DNA of 64,000 bases from Hydrogenophaga sp. (lineage in GTDB: Bacteria > Pseudomonadota > Gammaproteobacteria > Burkholderiales > Burkholderiaceae_C), in the NCBI RefSeq assembly GCF_019635465.1, contig NZ_JAHBZK010000004.1, forward strand, positions 62,001-126,000, in the 5' to 3' direction. Positions 1 through 7,437 of the stretch are shown here, piece after piece. The notes under the pieces were generated by a model that was given only the letters and a program-made list of their open reading frames with translations, had not been told where the DNA came from and made no database searches. A program made the position numbers and the translations under genes. Position 1 is the first letter of the stretch, and every line of letters starts with the position of its first letter.

Positions 1-717
1 GACAACAACGACACGCGCGGCCTGCAACGCTGTGTCGAGAGCCTGGCGCGCATCGCCGACCGCAGCTTCGAGCCCGAACGTCCGCGCCGCCTGCACTTGG
101 TGGCCAACGCCATCAACGGCCTGCACAACAAGATCAACGCGGTGGCACTGGACGCGGCCGCCGAGCTGATGGGACAGGTGCTGGCCGCCGAATTCGACGT
201 CGAGACATCCTGCAACCTGATCTCGCTGATGCTGCGCATGGTCGATCGCGGCGTGACGCCACCCGACGCCGACGCGGCCATCGATGCGATCGCCCTGCGT
301 TTTGGTACCAGCCGCGCCATGAGCGAGCTGCTGGCCTGCGCGGCCAGGGGTCACAACACCTGGGAAGAGGTCCTGCGCAACGGCCACGCCACCATCCTCA
401 AACTCTCGGAAGCCGCCATGCGCCGCAGCCTCAAGGGCGACCCGGCGGGCACCGTGGAGCAGTTGCTGGCAGAGGCCGACCGCACCCGAAACGCCAAGCT
501 GATCGAGTCGGCCCACCAGGTGCTCAACCGCTACGCCGATCGCATCCCCGGCGCCGACGCGCTGCACCTGCGCGTGGACGCCATGCGCGACACCTATCGC
601 CTGCGGCCCTTGCGCCTGGGCGACCAGACCGGCCACGGCGTCGGCGGCATTCCACTCTCGGGCGGCTTCAAGACGCCGCAACGCGACGGCCTGCTCGACG
701 AACTCAAGGCCGCCTGA
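1..717 (+). CDS. Hypothetical helical protein, 5' end outside window
   Basis: The frame is open from the first base of the window to the stop at 715-717, so the gene begins to the left of the window; a TTG at 97 is only an internal candidate start. The visible 238 residues are Ala/Leu-rich and look all-helical, like the tail of a TPR-type or other helical-repeat protein. There is no membrane segment and no catalytic motif that I recognise. It ends about 70 bases before the SDR gene on the same strand. Function unknown. Confidence 0.7.
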   Translation, partial: DNNDTRGLQRCVESLARIADRSFEPERPRRLHLVANAINGLHNKINAVALDAAAELMGQVLAAEFDVETSCNLISLMLRMVDRGVTPPDADAAIDAIALRFGTSRAMSELLACAARGHNTWEEVLRNGHATILKLSEAAMRRSLKGDPAGTVEQLLAEADRTRNAKLIESAHQVLNRYADRIPGADALHLRVDAMRDTYRLRPLRLGDQTGHGVGGIPLSGGFKTPQRDGLLDELKAA

Positions 718-787
718 ACGCCCTCGCAGGCGCCCGGGCATGCAGGCCCGGTCACAATCGCGCGCTCATCCATTGCGGAGATCGCGC

Positions 788-1492
788 ATGACACCAGAAA
801 AAGTCGCCGTCGTCACCGCCGGTGGCAGCGGCATGGGCGCCGCCGCCGCGCGCAAACTGGCCGCCGACGGCCATCGCGTGGCCATCCTGTCCTCCTCGGG
901 CAAAGGCGAGGCGCTGGCCGCCGAACTCGGTGGCCTCGGCGTTACCGGATCGAACCAGTCGGTGGCGGACCTGCAACGCCTGGTCGACCTGACCATGGCT
1001 CGATGGGGCCGCGTCGACGTGCTGGTCAACAGTGCGGGCCACGGTCCCAAGGGGCCGCTGCTGGACATCACCGACGAGCAGTGGCACGCGGGCATCGACG
1101 TCTACCTGCTCAACGTGATCCGTCCAACGCGAATCGTCACGCCATTGATGGTGCAGCAAGGTGGTGGCGCCATCGTCAACATCTCGACCGCCTGGGCCTT
1201 CGAGCCCAGCGCCATGTTCCCGACCTCCGGCGTGGCACGGGCCGGGCTGGCCGCCTTCACCAAGGTGTTCGCAGACCAGTACGCCGCCAGCAACGTGCGC
1301 ATGAACAACGTGCTGCCCGGGTGGATCGACAGCTTGCCGCAGACAGATGCGCGCCGCGACAGTGTGCCGATGCAGCGCAATGGCCGCGCCGACGAGATCG
1401 CGGCCACGGTGGCCTTCCTGGCCTCCGAGGGCGCGGGTTACATCACCGGGCAGAACATCCGCGTGGATGGCGGTTTGATGCGCTCTGTCTGA
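788..1492 (+). CDS. Short-chain dehydrogenase/reductase (SDR) family protein with altered active site
   Basis: A 234-residue classical SDR. The Rossmann glycine motif TAGGSGMG is at residues 10-17 and NSAG at 81-84, so NAD(P)(H) binding is expected. The start at 788 follows a GGAG at good spacing; an upstream in-frame ATG at 740 has no such site. The usual Ser-Tyr-Xaa3-Lys triad is not kept: by alignment the Ser position is about T134, the Tyr position S147 and the Lys position R151 (PTSGVARAGL instead of the usual YSASKAAL-like segment). The protein may therefore not be a standard oxidoreductase. It converges on urtE, with 26 bases between stops. The substrate cannot be told. Confidence 0.85.
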   Translation: MTPEKVAVVTAGGSGMGAAAARKLAADGHRVAILSSSGKGEALAAELGGLGVTGSNQSVADLQRLVDLTMARWGRVDVLVNSAGHGPKGPLLDITDEQWHAGIDVYLLNVIRPTRIVTPLMVQQGGGAIVNISTAWAFEPSAMFPTSGVARAGLAAFTKVFADQYAASNVRMNNVLPGWIDSLPQTDARRDSVPMQRNGRADEIAATVAFLASEGAGYITGQNIRVDGGLMRSV

Positions 1493-1504
1493 GGCAGGCG
1501 GCCA

Positions 1505-1520
1505 GAGCGGCCGACCGCTC
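1505..1520. terminator. Small hairpin between convergent genes
   Basis: GAGCGG / CCGCTC arms with a 4-base CCGA loop sit between the stop of the SDR gene and the end of urtE, overlapping the urtE stop codon. There is no T-run, so intrinsic termination is uncertain. Confidence 0.25.
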
Positions 1521-2223
1521 AGATCGCCACCAGCTGGCGAATGCCCTTGTCCTGCATCTCGCTGCCGGGTCCGCTGGCGATCACCTCGCCACGCTCCATC
1601 ACCAGGTAGCGGTCCGCCAGCGCCTCGGCGAAGTCGTAGTACTGCTCCACCAGCAGGATCGCCATGGGCTCGCCGTCCAGGCCCTTGTCGGCCAGCTGAC
1701 GCAGCACGCGGCCGATGTCCTTGATGATGTTCGGCTGAATGCCCTCAGTGGGCTCGTCCAGGATCAGCACCTTGGGCTTGCTCGCCAACGCACGCGCAAT
1801 GGCCAGCTGCTGCTGCTGCCCGCCCGAGAGGTCACCGCCGCGGCGGCCCAGCATCTGCTTGAGCACCGGGAACAGCTCGAACAGTTGTGGTGGCACCGGG
1901 GTGCCGGCTGGTCGCGTGGCCAGTCCCATCTGCAGGTTCTCCTGCACGGTCAGCCGGGCAAATATCTCGCGTCCCTGCGGTACATAGCCCATGCCCAGGT
2001 GGGCACGCACATAGGGCGCGGCGCTGTGCACCGTCTGGCCGTCGAAGGTGATGTCGCCGCTCTTGATGGGCACCAGGCCCATGAGCGACTTGAGCAGGGT
2101 GGTCTTGCCCACCCCATTGCGCCCCAGCACCACCGTCACTTCGCCCTTGTTGGCTTGCAACGAGACGCCGCGCAGGATGTGGCTGCCGCCGTAGTACTGG
2201 TGAACGTCCTTGACTTCAAGCAT
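1519..2223 (-). CDS. urtE: Urea ABC transporter, ATP-binding subunit UrtE
   Basis: A 234-residue LivF-type ATPase, the usual length for UrtE. Walker A is GRNGVGKTT (about residues 34-42), the ABC signature is LSGGQQQQ, and Walker B LILDEPTEG is followed by the switch histidine-region text LLVEQYYDF typical of UrtE. It pairs with UrtD to drive urea import through UrtB/UrtC. It is the last gene of urtABCDE, 17 bases after urtD. Confidence 0.95.
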   Translation of the reverse strand: MLEVKDVHQYYGGSHILRGVSLQANKGEVTVVLGRNGVGKTTLLKSLMGLVPIKSGDITFDGQTVHSAAPYVRAHLGMGYVPQGREIFARLTVQENLQMGLATRPAGTPVPPQLFELFPVLKQMLGRRGGDLSGGQQQQLAIARALASKPKVLILDEPTEGIQPNIIKDIGRVLRQLADKGLDGEPMAILLVEQYYDFAEALADRYLVMERGEVIASGPGSEMQDKGIRQLVAI

Positions 2224-2240
2224 GGCGGAATCCGTTCAGG

Positions 2241-3116
2241 TCAGCGTCCAAGGTACACCTCGATCACGCGCTCGTCGGCCTGCACCTCGTCGAGCGTGCC
2301 TTCGGCCAGCACCGAACCATCGCAGAGCACCGTCACCTTCTCGGCAATGGTGCGGATGAAAGCCATGTCGTGCTCCACCACCATCAGCGAGTGCTTGCCC
2401 TTGAGCGTGAGGAAGAGTTGCGCGGTGCGCTCGGTTTCTTCGTCGGTCATGCCGGCCACGGGTTCATCGAGCAGCAACAGCTTCGGGTCCTGCATCAGCA
2501 GCATGCCAATCTCCAGCCATTGCTTCTGACCGTGACTGAGTTCACCGGCCTGGCGCGTCACGTGCTCGGTGAGGTGAATGGTCTGCAGCACCTCGGCCAG
2601 GCGGTCGCGCTGCTCACCATCGGGGCGAAAGTGCATCGAGGGCCAGACCCGCTTGTTGGTGGCCAGCGCCAGCTCCAGGTTTTCGTAGACGCTGAGTTGC
2701 TCGAACACGGTGGGCTTCTGGAACTTGCGCCCGATGCCCAGGGTGGCGATCTCGGCCTCGCGGTGGCGCAGCAAGTCGATGGTCGAGCCGAAGAACACCG
2801 TGCCTTTGTCGGGCCGGGTCTTGCCGGTGATGATGTCCATCATCGTGGTCTTGCCCGCACCGTTGGGGCCGATGATGCAGCGCAGTTCGCCCGGTGCGAT
2901 GTCCAGCGACAGGCCGTTGATGGCCTTGAAGCCATCGAAGGCCACATGCACGTCTTCCAAGTACAGGATGCGCCCGTGCGTGGTATCGACCTCGCCGGGT
3001 ACCACAGGTCGCGAGAAGCCGGCCTTGCGCCCGCCCGATTCGGTGTTGCCGGACGGCAGGATGCCGGCGTAGCGCTGCATGCGCTCGGCGCCGGCCTGCA
3101 TGAGATCGGGCGTCAT
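2241..3116 (-). CDS. urtD: Urea ABC transporter, ATP-binding subunit UrtD
   Basis: A 291-residue LivG-type ATPase. Walker A GPNGAGKTT, the degenerate signature LSHGQKQWLEI and Walker B LLLLDEPVAGMT are all those of UrtD. About 45 residues precede the ABC domain, which is longer than in most LivG proteins. The ATG at 3116 overlaps the urtC stop (ATGA), which fixes the start and suggests translational coupling. The frame stays open upstream across urtC, but that extension is antisense-like and not real. Confidence 0.95.
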   Translation of the reverse strand: MTPDLMQAGAERMQRYAGILPSGNTESGGRKAGFSRPVVPGEVDTTHGRILYLEDVHVAFDGFKAINGLSLDIAPGELRCIIGPNGAGKTTMMDIITGKTRPDKGTVFFGSTIDLLRHREAEIATLGIGRKFQKPTVFEQLSVYENLELALATNKRVWPSMHFRPDGEQRDRLAEVLQTIHLTEHVTRQAGELSHGQKQWLEIGMLLMQDPKLLLLDEPVAGMTDEETERTAQLFLTLKGKHSLMVVEHDMAFIRTIAEKVTVLCDGSVLAEGTLDEVQADERVIEVYLGR

Positions 3117-4246
3117 GCCTTGCCTCCCTTGCGCAGCTTCTTGACCAAGCCGACAACCCCCTGCGGCATGAACAGCGTGACAGCAATGAACAGGGCACCG
3201 AGCACGTAAAGCCAGAACTCGGGAAAGGCGACGGTCAACCAGCTCTTGCCGCCATTGACCAGGAAGGCGCCGACGATGGGGCCGATGAGCGTGCCGCGAC
3301 CACCGACGGCCGCCCAGATGGCGATCTCGATGCTGTTGGCCGGCGTCATCTCGCTCGGGTTGATGATGCCCACCTGCGGCACGTACAAGGCGCCGGCGAT
3401 GCCACACATCACGGCCGATATCGTCCAGATGGCGAGCTTGTAGGGCAGCGGGTCGTAGCCGCAGAACATGGTGCGGTTCTCGGCATCGCGGATGGCCTGC
3501 AGCACACGGCCGAACTTGCTGCGCACCAGCCAGCGCGCCATCAAAAAGAACCCCAGCAAGGTCAGCCCGGTCAGCACGAACAGGAACATGCGCATCTGCG
3601 GCGTGGCGATGGCGATGCCCAGGATGCGTTTGAAATCGGTGAAGCCGTTGTTGCCGCCGAAGCCGGTCTCGTTGCGAAAGAACAGCAGCAGGGCGGCGTA
3701 GGTGAGCGCCTGCGTGATGATGGAGAAGTACACGCCCTTGATGCGTGAGCGGAAAGCAAAGTAGCCGAACGCGAACGCCACGCCACCGGGCACCAGCACG
3801 ATCAGGAACAGCGTGGCGATGAAGCTGTCGGACAGCGCCCAGTGCCAGGGCAGCTCCTTCCAGTCGAGGAAGACCATGAAATCCGGCAGGTCGCTCTGGT
3901 ACTGACCATCGCGGCCGATCTGACGCATGAGGTACATGCCCATCATGTAGCCACCCAGCGCGAAGAACAGACCGTGCCCCAGCGACAGGATGCCGCTGTA
4001 ACCCCAGATCAGGTCCATGGCCAGGGCGCAGATGGCGTAGCACATGATCTTGCCGAGCAGCGCCACCAGGTAGTCGCTCATGTGGAAGGCGCTGCCCTCG
4101 GGCACCAGCAGGTTGAGCACCGGCGCCAATGCGCACACCGCCAGCAACGCGATGAGAAAGGCACTCCAGCCGGCGCGGCTGAGCAACGGCGCACGTGCGG
4201 GCAGCACAACAGTGCCCACGGTCTGCGTCTGGGGCATCTGGCTCAT
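3113..4246 (-). CDS. urtC: Urea ABC transporter, permease UrtC
   Basis: A 377-residue LivM-family inner-membrane permease with many hydrophobic segments from about residue 27 to the C-terminus, and the typical short Lys-rich tail. It forms the membrane channel with UrtB. It overlaps urtB upstream and urtD downstream by ATGA junctions, so urtB, urtC and urtD are tightly coupled. Confidence 0.95.
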   Translation of the reverse strand: MSQMPQTQTVGTVVLPARAPLLSRAGWSAFLIALLAVCALAPVLNLLVPEGSAFHMSDYLVALLGKIMCYAICALAMDLIWGYSGILSLGHGLFFALGGYMMGMYLMRQIGRDGQYQSDLPDFMVFLDWKELPWHWALSDSFIATLFLIVLVPGGVAFAFGYFAFRSRIKGVYFSIITQALTYAALLLFFRNETGFGGNNGFTDFKRILGIAIATPQMRMFLFVLTGLTLLGFFLMARWLVRSKFGRVLQAIRDAENRTMFCGYDPLPYKLAIWTISAVMCGIAGALYVPQVGIINPSEMTPANSIEIAIWAAVGGRGTLIGPIVGAFLVNGGKSWLTVAFPEFWLYVLGALFIAVTLFMPQGVVGLVKKLRKGGKA

Positions 4247-5850
4247 GCCTCAACACTCCGGCCCTTGAGGGCAAAGATGCCTTGCGGGCGCTTCTGGATG
4301 AACACGATGATGAAGACCAGCACCGCGATCTTGGCCAGCACCGCACCGGCCCAGCCTTCAATGAACTTGTTGATCAGGCCCAGGCCGAGTGCGGCGTACA
4401 CCGTGCCGGCGAGCTGCCCCACACCGCCCAGCACGACCACCATGAACGAGTCGACGATGTAGGCCTGGCCGAGGTCGGGACCGACGTTGCCGATCTGCGA
4501 AAGCGCGCACCCGGCAAGCCCGGCAATGCCCGAACCCAGTGCAAACGCCCAGGTGTCGATGCGCGCGGTGTTCACGCCCATGCATGCGGCAATGGGCCGG
4601 TTCTGCGTGACGCCGCGAACAAACAGACCGAGCCGTGTGCGCGCAATCAGCAAGGACACGCCAATCAACACTGCCGCCGCGAACGCCAGGATGACCAGGC
4701 GGTTGTAGGGCAGGTTCAGACTGCCCAGCAGCGTTATGCCGCCGCTCATCCAGCTTGGGTTTTCCACTGCCACGTTCTGCGCACCGAACAGGCTGCGCAC
4801 GGTCTGCATGAGCACCAGCGAAATGCCCCAGGTGGCCAGCAGCGTCTCAAGCGGGCGACCGTAGAGAAAGCGGATCACCGTGCGCTCCATGACGGCACCC
4901 ACCAGCGCCGAGGCCGCAAAGGCCGCCGGCATGGCCACCACGAGGTAGTAGTCGAACCACTCGGGCAGGTAGTGGCGGAACTGCGTCTGCACCAGCCAGG
5001 TCGCGTAGGCGCCGATCATGATCAGCTCGCCGTGCGCCATGTTGATCACGCCCATGAGGCCATAGGTAATGGCCAGCCCCAGTGCGGCGAGCAGCAGGAT
5101 GCTGCCCAGGCTGATGCCGGTGAAGGCCTGACCCAGTCCGCTGGCCAGCGCCACCAGGCGATCGATGGACGCGAGCGACTTGGTCAGGGCGGCCTTGACC
5201 GCGTCGCTCGACTCACTCTTGATCCGCTCCTCGATCAGCGGGCGCACGATCGGCTGGCGCGCCTCACCCAGCTTGGTGGCCGCGGCCAGGCGCATGGCCT
5301 CGTCGTCACTGGCCAGCTGCATCGCGGCCTGCGCCAGCTCCAGCGACTGGCGCGCGTCGGGGTCGAGCTCGCCCGCCAAGGCCTTTTCGATGAGGGGCAG
5401 GCCTGCGGGGTCGGGGTCGTTGAAGGCGTTGCGCTGCAGACTGCGCGCGGCCTCACGCTGGCGCTCGGGGCCAGCGGTAAACAGTTCGATGCCTGCCAGT
5501 GCGGTGTCGAGCACCCCACGCAAGCGGTTGTTGACCATGGCGTCGCCGGCGCTGTCCGGCAACGTGGCGGCCTGGCCGGTCACAGCGTCGATGGCGTTGT
5601 CGCCTTCGACGATGTAGACGTGGTCTTCGGTGAGGCGCAGCGCCTCGTCGGCGAGCGCACGGATCAGTGCGTGCGCTCGCTGGTCGTTGGTACCGGCGAG
5701 CCGGTTGATGGCGGCGATCCGATCGTCCGTGTCACCTTGCGCCACAGCCAGGGCGTCCTCCACGGTCAGCGCCCTGGCGGGCATGGCCGCCAGCGACCCG
5801 AGGGTGGCCAGCAGCAGGCTGCACAGAACGATCAGTCGTCGCATCGTCAT
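4243..5850 (-). CDS. urtB: Urea ABC transporter, permease UrtB
   Basis: A 535-residue protein. A signal-peptide-like start (residues 1-28) is followed by a soluble helical region of about 200 residues that is specific to UrtB, then a LivH-type permease domain from about residue 240 with repeated membrane segments. The length matches UrtB and is much longer than plain LivH. It lies 24 bases after urtA and overlaps urtC by ATGA. Confidence 0.95.
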   Translation of the reverse strand: MTMRRLIVLCSLLLATLGSLAAMPARALTVEDALAVAQGDTDDRIAAINRLAGTNDQRAHALIRALADEALRLTEDHVYIVEGDNAIDAVTGQAATLPDSAGDAMVNNRLRGVLDTALAGIELFTAGPERQREAARSLQRNAFNDPDPAGLPLIEKALAGELDPDARQSLELAQAAMQLASDDEAMRLAAATKLGEARQPIVRPLIEERIKSESSDAVKAALTKSLASIDRLVALASGLGQAFTGISLGSILLLAALGLAITYGLMGVINMAHGELIMIGAYATWLVQTQFRHYLPEWFDYYLVVAMPAAFAASALVGAVMERTVIRFLYGRPLETLLATWGISLVLMQTVRSLFGAQNVAVENPSWMSGGITLLGSLNLPYNRLVILAFAAAVLIGVSLLIARTRLGLFVRGVTQNRPIAACMGVNTARIDTWAFALGSGIAGLAGCALSQIGNVGPDLGQAYIVDSFMVVVLGGVGQLAGTVYAALGLGLINKFIEGWAGAVLAKIAVLVFIIVFIQKRPQGIFALKGRSVEA

Positions 5851-5874
5851 CGGCTCGTGAGTGCCTGGATTGGC

Positions 5875-7170
5875 TTACTTCGCCATCTTGGCGGGCACGT
5901 TCTTCTTGCCCTTGTTCTCGGCGATGTAGTCGCTCCACGGATCGGCAACGACCGGGCCGGGGGTCTTCCACACCACGTTGAACTGGCCGTCGGCGCGCAC
6001 TTCACCGATGAACACCGGCTTGTGCAGGTGGTGGTTTTCCTTGTCCATGGTGGAGATGAAACCACCCGGGGCCGGGAAGGTCTGACCGGCCATGGCCACA
6101 CGCACCTTGTCGACATCGGTGCTCTTGGCTTTGGTGACCGCCTGCGCCCACATGTTGAAGCCGATGTAGGTGGCTTCCATCGGGTCGTTTGTGATGGGCT
6201 TGTCCTTGTGGCCGGCGATGTTCTTGGCCTTGGCGTAGTCGCTCCACTTCTTGACGAAGGCGGTGTTGGCCGGGCTCTTGATGCTCATGAAGTAGTTCCA
6301 GGCAGCCAGGTGGCCCACCAGCGGCTTGGTGTCCACGCCGCGCAGTTCTTCTTCACCCACCGAGAAGGCCACCACCGGCACGTCTTTGGCCGACAGACCG
6401 GCGTTGCCCAGCTCCTTGTAGAACGGCACGTTGGAGTCGCCGTTGATGGTCGAGACCACCGCCGTCTTCTTGCCCTCGGACGCGAACTTCTTGATCTTGG
6501 CGATGATGGTCTGGTAGTCGCTGTGGCCGAAGGGGGTGTACTCCTCCATGATGTCGGCCTCGCTCACGCCCTTGCTTTTCAAGAAGGCGCGCAGGATCTT
6601 GTTGGTGGTGCGCGGGTACACATAGTCGGTGCCCAGCAGCACCCAGCGCTTGGCCGAACCGCCGTCCTTGCTCATCAGGTATTCAACGGCGGGGATGGCC
6701 TGCTGGTTGGGCGCGGCACCGGTGTAGAACACGTTGGGACTGAGTTCTTCACCTTCGTATTGCACCGGGTAGAACAACAGACCGTTGTTCTCTTCCACCA
6801 CCGGCAGCACCGACTTGCGGCTCACCGAGGTCCAGCAGCCAAAGATCACGGCCACCTTGTCCTGCGTCAGCAGCTGCTTGGTCTTCTCGGCAAACAGCGG
6901 CCAGTTGGAAGCCGGGTCCACCACCACAGGTTCGAGCTTCTTGCCCAGCAGACCGCCCTTGGCGTTGATCTCGTCGATGGCCATCAGCACCGTGTCCTTG
7001 AGCACGGTCTCGGAGATGGCCATGGTGCCCGAGAGGCTGTGCAGCACGCCAACCTTGATGGTCTCTTGCGCGTGGGCGCTCAGGCCGGTGAAGCCGAGCG
7101 AAGCGACGGTGGCGGCGGCCGCCAGGGTCTTGAGCGTCAGGCGACGCGGTTGTGAGGTGTTCGACGACAT
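5875..7170 (-). CDS. urtA: Urea ABC transporter, periplasmic urea-binding protein UrtA
   Basis: A 431-residue type I periplasmic binding protein. I chose the ATG at 7170 because AGGAG lies just upstream; an in-frame start at 7239 would place 23 poorly matching residues before the signal peptide. The N-terminus has a twin arginine (RRLTLK, residues 9-14), a hydrophobic stretch and AHA-QE near residue 34, so export is likely, possibly by Tat. The mature start (ETIKVGVLHSLSGTMAISE) is the typical amide/urea-binding ABC receptor sequence. It is the first gene of the operon; candidate operators lie 105-146 bases upstream. Confidence 0.95.
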   Translation of the reverse strand: MSSNTSQPRRLTLKTLAAAATVASLGFTGLSAHAQETIKVGVLHSLSGTMAISETVLKDTVLMAIDEINAKGGLLGKKLEPVVVDPASNWPLFAEKTKQLLTQDKVAVIFGCWTSVSRKSVLPVVEENNGLLFYPVQYEGEELSPNVFYTGAAPNQQAIPAVEYLMSKDGGSAKRWVLLGTDYVYPRTTNKILRAFLKSKGVSEADIMEEYTPFGHSDYQTIIAKIKKFASEGKKTAVVSTINGDSNVPFYKELGNAGLSAKDVPVVAFSVGEEELRGVDTKPLVGHLAAWNYFMSIKSPANTAFVKKWSDYAKAKNIAGHKDKPITNDPMEATYIGFNMWAQAVTKAKSTDVDKVRVAMAGQTFPAPGGFISTMDKENHHLHKPVFIGEVRADGQFNVVWKTPGPVVADPWSDYIAENKGKKNVPAKMAK

Positions 7171-7274
7171 GGCGCTTCTCCTGTATCCGGTGGATGGGTG
7201 TTCCGATAGGGCTTGTGTTGCCGTCTTCACGCTGCACAAAGCCCGTGAGATCGGTCGAAACGGATGCTAGGGAG

Positions 7275-7316
7275 ATACCCCATGGGCGTATGTACGCCGG
7301 GTGGCGTATGCGACCT
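7275..7316. promoter_or_regulatory. Candidate operator upstream of urtA
   Basis: Overlapping inverted repeats lie in the urtA / NEL-gene divergent region: ATACCCC-ATG-GGCGTAT-like symmetry at 7275-7291, GGCGTA-TG-TACGCC at 7285-7298, and a further GGCGTATG at 7303-7310. A TACCC...GGGTA inverted repeat also lies upstream of ureA (14429-14443). TACCC-type heptamers resemble sites of NarL-family regulators, and one is encoded nearby (9933-10952). Binding is inferred, not shown. Confidence 0.45.
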
Positions 7317-7437
7317 AGAAATGACGAATCGCTGAGGCGGTGGAACCGGTGATCGCCGTCGCCGACACAGGTGCGCGCCTTGTTCTTGAGGCGTCGTTCC
7401 GGCAACGTTCGACCGTTGCCCCATTTCTTTTCACCCC

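Noticed and set aside
4195-7155. A 986-codon open frame on the plus strand
   Set aside because: Antisense to urtB and urtA, which have clear families and start signals.
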